Below are positions 23,505-34,365 of a DNA stretch of 64,000 nucleotides, piece after piece. The notes under the pieces were generated by a model. The model had not been told where the DNA came from and did no database searches. It saw only the letters and a list, made by a program, of their open reading frames with translations. The DNA is from Volvox africanus (Eukaryota; Chlorophyta; Chlorophyceae; Chlamydomonadales; Volvocaceae). The position numbers and the translations under genes were made by a program. The stretch covers positions 62,001-126,000 of the forward strand of contig BSDZ01000112.1 in the NCBI GenBank assembly GCA_030268105.1, given 5' to 3'. The first letter of the stretch is position 1. The number at the start of each line of letters is the position of its first letter.

Positions 23505-26500
23505 TCACTTCACATCGACACGCCTTGCCGTGACCTGAAAGCAACAATACGCTTACCGACGCTGTACCGTACCGGAAACCCGTATCCCTCTTAACAAAGG
23601 CGGATGCATTATGCACGTCCGCTTACCCGAAATTCCTCCACCAGCTTATCCAAGTCTATTCCCGCGAATTCTTTGTCTCCCATCGCCTCGACACGCCGGA
23701 TAAGCGCATCGTAGTCAACGGCGGTGGGTACGGCCGGAGCAGCCTCTGCTGCTTCCGCCGCTTGGCGCTGAATGGTTTGTCGCCAGGCGTCCGGCACTTC
23801 CACCTACGGACACCAGCCGGCAACCTTCGGGTTAAGTCTTTTCGTCTACACACTGTAAATACCCCAAAGAATGCTAAGCAAATCATCTGGCACAAATATA
23901 TCCGCCATGCCGGCTTCATTTGGGGCCAACCCCAGTAGCCTACGTGAAGTGCCCGTCGTTTCAGTAAGGCTGCAGCGCGACCGCTTGACAGCTCACACAC
24001 TAAGCCCGTCGTTTCTTGAGCCCAGGCCCGTTGCTGATTCTAGATCAGCCCTCGGGAATAGAATGTGGGAACTGGCCAATCCTTCACTTCGCGTTGTGCG
24101 GAAAGCAAAAAGAGAGCCTGAAAACCCAGCAGAAGCTGAAATGATCGGAAACTTGAGGGCGAAATTCGGATTTCGGATTCGGCTTGGCTGACACGGATTT
24201 AAAGTCTCCGTCTGGTGACGTATAACCGCATATATAATGAGAACCCATTCCGTCCAGAACAGAGTGGGGATAAGGACCATAACCCGGCAGGATAACATGC
24301 ATTTTCTGTGACCCCTAGGTAAATAATTATTTGAGGAATACCTTGCTTATGAAAAGAGACATGATATCAGCCACAATTTGAAGCTCCTGCTAAAAATAAG
24401 AACAAGAAACCTTACACATAGGCCAACTTTGACTACACGGCCTCGCAAAAGATTCATCTGTGTCCCCTCAATGCCCTTCTGTTCTTCCTCGTGTCTTCAC
24501 TCGGTCTTTACTGCCCCAATCCCCTTTTCCGTCCGCACCTCCTTGGCTTCCACTTGCCGCCGCACGTTGCGCTCTGCGTAGCGCTCTGCATTCAAGACCG
24601 CTATGCGGATTCCCTCCCTACTGAATGGCAGCCGCACTTCGCCATCTGCCGTCAACATGCCCTCGTCCAGGCGCTCAGTGAAGGTCTTCAGCTGCGAGCA
24701 CACGTGGAGAATTAGGACAAAAACAAAACGGCTCAAGTGTGCCGTAGAGAAGGGTTTGGTTGAGAAACAGGTTTTGTTCTTTCGGCCTAAGAAGTCCTGT
24801 AGCCCGGCTTCCGGGGCTTTCCCACTCCTTGCCACACACACGGCCAACGACAACCAGCTGTCGACCGTTCTTACCGTTCAAAGAATTAGTCAACCTTCTG
24901 ACACGATCTTATAGTTGGCGTCCACCGACTCTTCACAATTACCACATGTAATGAAATTAAATGTCAGGTGGCTTTAAATATTTCAAAGCACCCATGCACA
25001 CGCCAGTCGCATCGCGCTACCTTTACCTGCTGCTTGTTCCGTTCACTGTTTGCCAGCAGCTTCTGGCTCGTCTCTCGATACGCCTCACGGAGGCCCTGAG
25101 GAGAGGAAGCAGCCGGAGGGAAGGGGGATGCTCATGTGTGGAAGGGGGATACATCGAGAACTAGTTGGGAGGAATGATCGGATCTCAGATGCTGAGACTT
25201 TGCAAAGACGTTTTATAAATTGCATCTTGTGTAGATTCAAAAGGCGGCACGGCGCCAAAACGAAGTGGAAACAACACTCACTAGTCGAGCCCGGGAGTGG
25301 TAGTAACTGATTGCGGTCCATTTTTTCTTCTCTCCCTTCCGCCGAAACCCACCTGCGAGACGACCTTCCGGAAGCTATCTTTGAGCGCGTACTCCTCTTG
25401 GAGTGACAAGTACTCTTGCCACTGCTCCAAGCGTCCCTCGCTCTCTGCACGACCGCTCTTGATCCAATACTGCGCAGCCTTCTCCACTTTCTCAGCATTC
25501 GGCTCAATGATCTCGTCGATAATGCCGTACTCCAACGCATCGCGTGGCCGCATGTACATCGGCCGTTGCATATCCTGCCAGGAGAGAGGGGTATGATCGG
25601 TTATTGAGGGTCTCCGAAACCCGAGCCATTGGAAAGGCATATCCCTTCCGCCCTGTCCATACCTTCGCTCCCCCTCCGGGAAGTATCAAACTTCCGGCAA
25701 ACGTGTCACTCCATTTTCCCGCAGTGTTCGGAAACTACGTCAACGTGGGCCTGTCTCATCTCATCCACCTGCCCGCCTGTCTTCCCACCCAACCTTACCG
25801 ATCCTTACTCTACACTACCGCGCCATCCTACCAACGAGCCACCGTATACAGAGCCACATGACTTCTCCCCAAGTAAATCGTTGCCCAATCTATAACACCC
25901 ATCGCACTCGTGTGCGCCATGAGATGTAACAACGGTGCGACCCGTCTTGAAGCTCCCGCCCCCTGCTCGGGGGGTAAGTTCCCCGGGTGCCTCACCCACG
26001 AGTAAGCAGCACGAACATGCATATCCAGCCAAGGACCGACAAACAAAGACCAGAAGTGAACGCCCCTGACGGCCCGCCCCACGTCCCCTTTCCCTACCGT
26101 GTCACTTAAACCCCAAACCCTTAAGCCCATCATGAACACCACCACATTATTTAAATGGCAAATATTCACCTCGGCCAAACTGATCCCCCTTATAAAACCC
26201 ATTGCAACCCCCTTTTCCTCCTCTCCCCTCCCTTCCCGATTCACAGCTATCGCCAAGTACAACGCGCTCGTGGAGTTTTGCACACTTCTCTGCACCTTCA
26301 TGACCCCAAAACCCTCCTCCCTCTTCCTCTCTCACCGCATCTAGCTTATCCACGGGCAGCCCTGTCCCTATCGACAGCATCCTGAGCAGTTCTCGCTTGT
26401 AGTCCAGCACCTCCCTCCACTTAATGTGCACCTCAATGGCCTGGCGCTGCCCAGTGGGGGGAACGCGGGGCTGCTGGATCATGGCTGTGGGACGGGGAGG

Positions 26501-27874
26501 GAGAAAGGGCTCGTCAGAAATCAAGAGATCCGCTCATAGCACCCGGGCAAGTGCTCGGGTGGAAGACGGAGGGAGGGTGTGGTGGCAATTGGGAACACGA
26601 GATAGAGGTATGGAGGAGGAGTGGGAAGGGCCACGGGGAAATGTAAGGCCACTCAGGCATTAAAGGGTGCGGGATAGTAAAAGGATGCAGCCATCAGAGT
26701 CCCAAGGAAGGACAGAGCCCGGAAGGCAGTCCTCCTGGCTTAAAGGGTTTTCAGTCCTCCTGGTGTTTGTTGCTATTCTTGCTGCTGTTGCTCTTCCAGG
26801 TGCTGATGATGCGAAACAAGCGGTAGCTTGCTCTCACCCAATGAGTGCGGGAGACTTTTCCGCCAGCCCTTGCGACCAAAGGAAAGCACTACGCACGACC
26901 AGCCCACCGCAAGGCCCATATTGACCGTTGAGATCTGCGGGGACGGAGGAAGGGAGGGAGGCCAAACGGCAGGAAGGAGAAAATCCCGCATGATCAGGAG
27001 GGGGAAGTAAGCCAACGGGGAGGGGATAGGAAAGCGGGTTCAGCGGCGGCTTTAAAAAGAGGGGCCGGGACAATGTGGTTCGGGGCTTGCTGGTCCAACG
27101 CCTGTGTTTGTCAAACAGGGAAACGGTATTCCTCGCTTATGAAGAACGAGAGGTGTGGCCATCCCAATTACCGAGGAGGATATGGGGTAAAAGCCTGTCT
27201 AAGGAACGAAACCCGATGGACTGCCCTTCCCGGCGTCCGAAGGTTCAAGTGCGGGTGGCAAAACCCATACCCACCGGGTTCTTTATGAAGCCCATTGTGG
27301 ATGTAAGTGCGACGCCTTCGCTATCAAAGGACAGCTGCGAGAGACACGGGTCCGAAGCGGATAGGGAGGGTAAAAGATTCGTCGTTGCCAGCTTCATACA
27401 CTGCCGCTAAAGCCAACATTAGAAGAGGTAGGGAGACCTGCCAAATGTCATGGTCTTACAATCTCGCCATCCTGGCGTGTTGTCCCCGACGAGTTGATCA
27501 ACATCTCGATTGGTAATGTAGCGCCTTGCTTCTCAAGATAAAGAAGCTCGGCCACCATGAGCTCTGTCACCGCCGGCACAAGCTGCGCACGCGAGAAGAT
27601 CAACCGCGTGATCCAGAGATCCAGAGAGAAGGGCTGCTTGTAAGATGTTCTGGCGATCTGGGCTCACCGGCATGCCCAAGTACACAATTCGCTGGTCGAA
27701 AAGCAGCGATGGTAGGTCGGGCGGCGGTGGCTTTCGTCGATCATAACGTGCTGCCCTTGCATGAACTACTAGCTGCTTACGTCCCTGCCCAACTAGACGG
27801 GGGCACCGAACGGCGTGGCTGACAGGGCATCCTGCCAAGCCGACCTTCTGGCGCCGGCCGAGCCCCTCAAGCAT
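23505..27874 (-). CDS. Chloroplast Clp protease non-catalytic subunit, ClpR type (ClpR3-like)
   Basis: Subunit of the plastid ClpPR core protease. Minus-strand exons: 27668-27874, 27460-27582, 27275-27334, 26838-26934, 26336-26484, 25353-25574, 25027-25095, 24539-24691, 23627-23803, 23505-23534. Phases close to 428 residues. A basic N-terminus of about 40 residues ending near VHARAA suggests a transit peptide. Clp motifs follow: PPPPDLPSLLFDQRIVYLGMP, LVPAVTELMVAELLYL, LINSSGTTRQDGE. The catalytic Ser is replaced by Gly in NMGLAVGWSCVVLSFG, and the catalytic His by Gln in AMIQQPRVPPTGQ, as expected for ClpR. MQRPMYMRPRDALEYGIID ends the Clp fold. About 190 further residues, mostly charged helices (EEYALKDSFRKVV, LREAYRETSQKLL), form a long C-terminal extension. 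The R3 assignment rests on remembered family resemblance; the last exon is the least certain. Confidence 0.88.
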
Positions 27875-28299
27875 AGCGATCCTTTACCAAACAACCTATT
27901 TCGTCTTGTTACCACACACCTAGTGTTTCAATAATACGCTGCAAAGCGAAGGCCACAAATGACCAGGTACAAGGTTAGTGGTCTTGAATTTGTAATGTAG
28001 AAAAGTATTTAAATTAACAAGCCAATCAATGTGATATTATCGAACTTGTTTCATTACAGTCTTGGCCCCATCGACTTTGGTTTCGGATGGGCAAAGGGCT
28101 TCCACGACGACGACATCAAACCAAATGGATCACTCTTACCAAACGATCGAGTTGAATCTCCAGCATGTGGCTTCTCTTTTATGGAGACATATACGTGAAC
28201 AGTCCGTCGTTTGTAAGACGACGACCACTTGCTCGACGTCCCGCAAGCCACATGCGTTTTTATCTACTAGATGCCTTTTAACTGCATTAGAAATTTGAC
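27875..28299. promoter_or_regulatory. Divergent intergenic region between ClpR and GNAT genes
   Basis: This 425-bp gap lies between two divergent start codons and must carry both promoters and 5' UTRs. No defined element was recognised. Confidence 0.45.
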
Positions 28300-31200
28300 A
28301 TGCATCGCAACGTCTCCAAGGAAGTTTTAGCGTTGCGTCCACGCACGTGTGATGTCGTCCTGTGCAATTCCCTCAGGCATCGCCTAGTCGACTCCCACTG
28401 CACGCGTCCCTGCACGTGCGTGACCCACTGCATTTCTAAACCTTTAAGTGGTTTCACACATCAGCCTCAGCCTACTCGTCTGCGAATCCAGCTTGCTCGC
28501 AGGGCGGAACATTTCCACGAGGTCGCACACATCTGGGCCGAGGTAAGCAGACCCAGGACCCCACGTCAGCATGCAGAGGGACCCAAATGTAAGCGTATAG
28601 CACTTGGGTTTTAGAACGTATTGCTAAAGCGGGCTCGGGTCAAGAGTTATGAATGATATGAAATGGCAGATACGGCGTCCGATCAAATCCTGTTCCCAAC
28701 CAAATTACGGGCAAATCACATATGGCCCTGTCCCCTGTGGCTTGCGGGAGGCTGTAAGGGCCTTGTGGGATTTTGAATAGCGGTTTCTTTGCGCCTAGGC
28801 CAGGTCATGGGTCATGAGATCGCTTCATGCTTTTCAGTCCCAATTGTATTGTATTGTATTGAGCGCATGCACGTCTGTAGTCGGCAACTCGGAAGTCCGA
28901 TTCCCCTGTGCTACTTCCTCTGCTTTTGCTTCATAACAAAAACACACACATCTCGTTATCGTACTCCTCTCGGCTCAGTCCTTCAAAACACACACGTTCC
29001 TTACAGCGATACACACATACATTTGACACATACAGTTACACACACAGTTACACATACACAGTCACACGAATGGCCGCACCCCTTCTTCTCCCGCCGCCCA
29101 TCAGGCGCTGCTTCTCCAAGGTCTTACTGATCCGCCGCCTCCCGCCAAAGAAGAGGATGTACGGCAGTCCATGGCTCAGGTAGCGGATCGGCTACGACAG
29201 TCGTACGAAAGGAAACTTCAGGTGTGTTTGTGGTGCGCCCGTGTGTGCAATCACCTAGTAAATGATTGGTTGTCTTGCCGACTACCGGATGCCCCGCTGC
29301 CTGCTGTCTGCAAAATGACGGATAAATACGATCACACCCTGTTCAGTGTGGGGTATATATACATACACATGTTAATATATATTTATTATGTATTATTTAC
29401 ATGTATATGTATTCACATCCGTACAGTTACTCCTAAACACCTAACCGCTCAACCGTCGCCTTCCGTACATCCGGCAGTCCCCTATCACCTACCCTTATCC
29501 TGTGCCCTCACAAACCACAACCCCAGTTAAGTTAAAGTAACATGGACGCGATTACAAAGCATAAGGGATTCCTGTGCCTATGGTAGCTCTGGATGAACGG
29601 CTTTTAGTACTTTTTTTGGGTGAAGTCAAATTTTGAATACGCGAACAGCAAAGCCTGTTCACTGAGCTGTTCGGTCTGTCGGGCCCTACTATCGGCCCCT
29701 GTCTACAGCTTCGATAACACGCAAACATATCCGACATCATCAGACAACCTCCCAACAATTTGCTCGTACCCCTATCATCCCATCTAGATTTAGGCCGTGT
29801 TTCATGGGCCGTTGGAGATCGCGATGTATTTAGCTTATATAAAATTGATTGTCCTCGATAGTGTTTATCAAAGAGTATCATTTAATAGGGTATAGATAAC
29901 TAGACCCTATTAGTAGATACCCCTTTGCATTATCTTAAGTAAATGAAGTTAACTTAAATTACTTTAGATAATCAAAGAGTATCATTTATACACATCACTT
30001 TATTGATTTATATAAATAGATAGACACTTGCAAAATCTACGTATATGTTAACTAAACTATGAAATTTGCTGTTTACGGGAAAGGTGGTATTGGTGAGAGG
30101 GACTTGAACCCTCACCTTGTTCCCAGCGTCTTAGAAAACGGTAACGATGAAGTGAATACTTTTTCAAGCTTTTCGAACGTAATGTACGTCCCGCCCCGAT
30201 ACATAATTATCGTGTTCAGGCACGACTGTTATGGCACGACTAATATGCCCTTGGAGTTCAAGGTTCTACCCCGACTGAGAGCGGGCCAAAGACCCTAATG
30301 TTAAGGGCAGGGTGCCCCCATGTCGATGGACGGTGACGACCCCAATCAAAGTGACCTGCGAGCTGACCAGTAGCGGAGTTGACGCCTTAGTTGATTCGGC
30401 AGATTCCGCTGGATGCTGGTGGTGGGTGCTGAACCTGGGAAAACCACTGATTTCGGAGAAGTCGGCATGGGAGACTGGATGAGGGTGCCCCGAAACACCG
30501 GGGAAGGTAGGGACTGCCAGGTTAGTGGCCACGGGTGATGTAACCCCCTATCCCACACACATAAATGGATTGTTGATCTGTATGGAAGCATTCCAAAAAC
30601 CTTACTCCTGCCCTCTCCTCTCAACCCACCCAGGCGGCTGCCGATTCCCGTTCTCTGCGTCGTCAGGGCGAGGCCCTCCTCCATCAGCTCCGTCAAGGGA
30701 ACCTCGCCGGGCTGGAGTATCAACTGGCGCGGAGGCAACTGTCCGGTAGGTTAGGTTTCATGGATGGGATGATACGATATATAAAACCAAAGCAACTGGC
30801 TTCGCTTCTTCAGAGTTTCAGAGTTTGCAGCTGGGGCTCGGTTTCGGAGCTGAGAACTCCTCTCGCCAACTCAATGACGTTAGAGCCCTCTACCGGTGAT
30901 GGTTTCAGCCAAGATGCCTACGCTGCAAGCGGTGGATACCAGACCTAGTTTCCAAAATATGTCCTATGCGTTCAATACCCTATTCCGTCTTGCCGTTTTT
31001 CGCCGACCATGGCCAGTCGGGATTTTCGGCGAGCACGGCGACGGCGGCTCTGGGCTTGCCTGGTGGCCTGGGAGGAGCCCCTGCCCATCTCGGCCCCTGG
31101 CGGAAGTCCCTCCGTCGTCTCCACACCCCGATCCCCTGCACTGACGCCCCGATGTCGCAACGGACAGAGAAAGCGCAGCAGCAGCGGCAGCGGCAACACG

Positions 31201-32163
31201 TTCAGCTGGAAGAGGTGGACGAGGAGGAGCAGGTAGAGGAGGGGGAGAAAGGTGGTGTGCATGGCTTATCTCGTTCGCAATGGCCCCACCTGAGTGTGTG
31301 TCAGGGGCGGCAAGCTGCAATACAGCGTGACGATGGCGGCAGCGGGGGCTTCTGTCGAGGAGGCGGTAATAGTATTACGGCTCGTGAAGGCAGCAGCGGG
31401 GACCGCTGCGGCCATGGCGGCGGCGGCGGTACAGCTAGCGGCCATGGTGACTTCGGTGAGAGCGGCGTCCGTCTTGACGCTGACAGTGGGCCTGACAGCG
31501 GAGGTGCTGATGACGAGCCTGTAGCCGTCGGCTATGTGCTGGTATCTGTCTCGCAGCCTCTGGCGCTGCTGCCGCCACCGCTCCCCTCCACGTCGCCTCT
31601 GCAGTTCCACGTGGACGCACTGGCGGTGTGTGCGCGCTATCGGCGCCAAGGGGTGGGCTCGAGACTGCTGGCGGAGGCGGAGCGCCTGGTGATGAGGTGA
31701 TGGTGATGGGGTGGGGGCAGGGGCCCGGGTACGGACTCTGGGCGCATTGGAGCTCCTCCCAGACGTACTATCATCGCCGACCGTTGATGTAAAACAGTGC
31801 TCAAGGCCGACCGACCATCAGACATCAGACATCGGCATCGGTTAGTTAGGTTTAGTGAGTCAAGTTAGGCATCGGGACTGGTAGCGCATATGGGACACCT
31901 GCTGGTTCAGCTCTTAACGAAATGAATGCATTGATTCAATTGATTGAATTGATGAATGCGCTGCCAGGTGGGGAGGCAACTCGCTCTGGCTGCACGTCGA
32001 CGCTTCCAACGATGCCGCGGTACAGATGTACAGTGATCGTGGTTACGGCATCGCTCGCATCCTGCGTCCCCGGCTAGCACCCGGCAGTCTGCTGGGGGGA
32101 CCCACCATCGGCTGGCGTCCGCCCTTTTTGTTGCCTTTTCTACCTCATTATTTAGACTGCTGA
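28300..32163 (+). CDS. GNAT-family N-acetyltransferase with coiled-coil and disordered insert
   Basis: Acetyl-CoA-dependent transferase of the GNAT superfamily; substrate unknown. Exons: 28300-28542, 29105-29221, 30634-30745, 30949-31696, 31968-32163. Phases close to 471 residues. Residues 1 to about 55 are basic and Cys/Ser-rich, possibly organelle-targeting. The fold begins with TRLRIQLARRAEHFHEVAHIW. Exons 2 and 3 encode charged helical segments (EEDVRQSMAQVADRLRQSYERK; SLRRQGEALLHQLRQGN). Exon 4 holds a Gln/Glu-rich and Gly/Ser-rich insert, then VGYVLVSVS, FHVDALAVCARYRRQGVGSRLL. The last is motif A with the acetyl-CoA loop RRQGVG at about residue 392. Exon 5 gives LHVDASNDAAVQMYSDRGY, motif B. 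The start of exon 4 was chosen by phase and is the weakest junction. Intron 2 contains a plastid-like fragment. Confidence 0.84.
29880..30125. other. Plastid-derived DNA (NUPT) with 5' end of chlL, in GNAT intron 2
   Basis: An AT-rich leader is followed by ATG at 30059 and twelve codons, MKFAVYGKGGIG. This is the start of the chloroplast-encoded ChlL subunit of dark-operative protochlorophyllide reductase, including the start of its P-loop. Homology stops abruptly at about 30094, before the expected Lys-Ser. The next bases give, on the minus strand, GAGGGTTCAAGTCCCTC, a perfect tRNA T-arm, so a tRNA 3' part seems joined. Left boundary approximate. Only 35 bp of chlL is diagnostic, so it rests on a short match in a fitting AT-rich context. 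Confidence 0.65.
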
Positions 32164-33444
32164 CGGGGGCTTCGGTCGTACCATTATGGCCTCAAAGAAA
32201 GAATCCGGATCAGCGATGTGGCCAGGAACAGCAACTAGAGAAGCTGGGGGGCAGAAGACGCACCAGCAATGGCCCCCAAACTCAGTTTTCTGGTTTCCGG
32301 AGCAGCAGCAGCAGCGGCAGCGGCATGTCCCAACTCCACTGTATTCACCTCGAAACCAAGTGCAGCTGCAGCAGTTAGAAATGAGTTTGGCGCAATGGCG
32401 ACAGCGACAGCGCAGCCGTAAGTTCGTGATGCAGAAGCGGTTGCGGTCTCACACATATAGGCCCGTCAATAGTGCGGCAGAGGCGTTGGCAGCAGCGGCG
32501 GCGGTCGCAACGGGCAGTGGCGAGGAGGAGCAGGGCCCCAGTCGGGCGGGGATGGCCGCCGTTGCTGCCCGTGCTGCCACGGAGAACCCGATTACAGATT
32601 CCCATGGCGGCCCCGTCGTGCGGTCTTTGCAGGATAGCAACAATAACGTCGTCGTCAGTAGTGACAATAATGGGAATAGTTCCAGTCGAAGTAGCAGCAA
32701 TAGCAGCACCAACAGCTTGGTACAGCAAGAGAAAAGCTGTCGGCAGCAGGCTGGTGTGTATGAATGGCATTAGTGGCCAACTAGCTAGCGTGGGCAATTG
32801 TGAATGTTGAGATGAGCGATGCGTGGATAATAGAAAATAAGAAAGAAAACGATGTATCCTCAGGTAAAGGAGGGCTTCTTATGTTATCGAGACCAATGGT
32901 ATATGAGGGTTTTACGTATGCAAGGGGGCGGGGGACCTTTTGTCCTCTTTTGTCCTCCCCATGTCCACTGATCGCCGGGTCTGTAGACGTCCGTATCTTG
33001 TGCAGCACTCAGTCGCTGCCAATAAGGCCTCTCAAGTTATTGCTGGCCTGCTGTGCTGTTAAAATCTTATATTTTGCATACAGGGGCCGTATGTACGCAC
33101 GCACGTACGGCACGACTACTGCTACAGGTTAGATCACTCCGCACACGTTTGTTTGTTGGACTTAGCATCAAGAAGAATGTATGCGCGAATGAAGATGCCG
33201 AATATCGGTATTGCTGCAACCGTCCGCAACTAAAACGAGCAAGCAACGAACTATAGAAGGGTTTAGAATTATAGAATGGTTGCATTTCAGCTGACACGTT
33301 AAGTTAGTATTAGTCATTCAGTTGGTTACACATGTGCTTAGCACACAGGCTTCGAGCAACGATAGATTGATCGATGAAGATACGTGCGGTGGGTCGTCAA
33401 CGGGCTGTCATGCAGCTATCATGCAAGATATTACTTCGTGGGCC
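32164..33444. other. Intergenic between convergent GNAT and FkbM genes, with a Gln/Ser-rich frame
   Basis: A frame at 32186-32773 (195 codons) starts with ATG shortly after the GNAT stop and is rich in Gln, Ser, Asn and Ala. It is in a different frame from GNAT, has no domain, and may simply be 3' UTR made of CAG/GCA-type trinucleotide runs. No other coding signal. TTACA at 33326-33330 is a possible poly(A) signal (TGTAA, minus strand) for the FkbM gene. Confidence 0.4.
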
Positions 33445-34365
33445 TTACTCCATGGGGCATGGCGATGGCTTCCAACCGTTACGCACGAACCAGTCGCTAC
33501 GACCCCACGATTCCATGTATTGATACCCCACATCTGCCATAAAGTCCCTCACACGTGCCTCACGCTCAGGCTCCCCTCCCGACGCTTCAATCACCATCAC
33601 GTCCGCCTTAAACTCGCCGAAAGCCACGGATTGCAACACCGACATCTCACCCCCTTCCACATCCAAAAACATCACGTCAACGTGCCGAATGCCAGCCAGG
33701 CTCACAAGCGCGCTAAAAGGGTAGCAAGGCACTGAGGGCGCTTCGGCTTCAGTGTAAGACTGCCAGTTCGGGTGGAACATCTCCTTGAACGAGTCCCCCA
33801 TAAACTCTAGAATGCCGGCTACCTGGGGGCGTTCGGGCTTCAACACGTAGTGGAGGGTCTGGTATGCGGCGCACACGGCGGAGTGGATGGTAACAGCGTT
33901 CGGGCGCTTCTTCCACAGGGACTCGTAGCTAAGGGGATTCCCCTCAATCAGCACGCCGCGCCAACCGAGCTTGTACTCGAACATGTACGTGTTGCTGTAC
34001 CGCTCGCCATCTAAAGCGCCAAGCTCCAGGAAGGTCCCGTTTTGGAGGCCACAAAGGTAGTTCTGGTAGAGGTAGAGGTCCTCGTGGTCTTGGCTTCGGG
34101 AATACGGTTTCAGTTGCTCGATAGGTGTCGAAACATTCACGGTCTTCGTGGTCGCAGTCCGGAGAACCCGCCAGGGAGGGAAATGGATGCGCATCGCGCT
34201 GCATGTTGGTGCCAGGAAGATCTGTAACATCATTAGATTCGCCAGTAGGATTATGAGCGCGGCACCTGCAGGTATGGTGCGGCTGGAAATGGGTGATGCT
34301 GCTGTCATTCTATATTCTGTCGTCCTATGCAACTGACTGCTGTGATAAATAAATGCTAACGGCAA
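33445..34365 (-). CDS. FkbM-family methyltransferase, membrane-anchored, intronless
   Basis: SAM-dependent methyltransferase of the FkbM (Methyltransf_21) type, 306 residues in a single exon. The N-terminus has one hydrophobic segment, about residues 32-52 (PAGAALIILLANLMMLQIFL), suggesting a type II membrane protein of the secretory pathway. The catalytic domain opens with SQDHEDLYLYQNYL and the SAM-binding motif TFLELGALDGERYSNTYMFE. Next come WRGVLIEGNP, and VDVMFLDVEGGEMSVL, the typical acidic motif. The end is YQYMESWGRSDWFVRN. The first ATG is 34365; an alternative start at 34308 gives a shorter cytosolic tail. Related proteins modify glycans or small molecules; the substrate here is unknown. 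It is one of only two intronless genes in the window. Confidence 0.88.
   Translation of the reverse strand: MPLAFIYHSSQLHRTTEYRMTAASPISSRTIPAGAALIILLANLMMLQIFLAPTCSAMRIHFPPWRVLRTATTKTVNVSTPIEQLKPYSRSQDHEDLYLYQNYLCGLQNGTFLELGALDGERYSNTYMFEYKLGWRGVLIEGNPLSYESLWKKRPNAVTIHSAVCAAYQTLHYVLKPERPQVAGILEFMGDSFKEMFHPNWQSYTEAEAPSVPCYPFSALVSLAGIRHVDVMFLDVEGGEMSVLQSVAFGEFKADVMVIEASGGEPEREARVRDFMADVGYQYMESWGRSDWFVRNGWKPSPCPME

Noticed and set aside
28066..28200. Plus-strand exon-like segment (DFGFGWAKGFHDDDIK)
   Set aside because: It lies in the short ClpR/GNAT divergent gap, ends at a stop and has no partner exon. Probably chance.
30085..30260. Possible minus-strand nuclear tRNA gene
   Set aside because: Only the T-arm is convincing. 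No matching 5' acceptor strand, D-arm or clean anticodon arm was found, so it is treated as a fragment in the plastid-like insertion.
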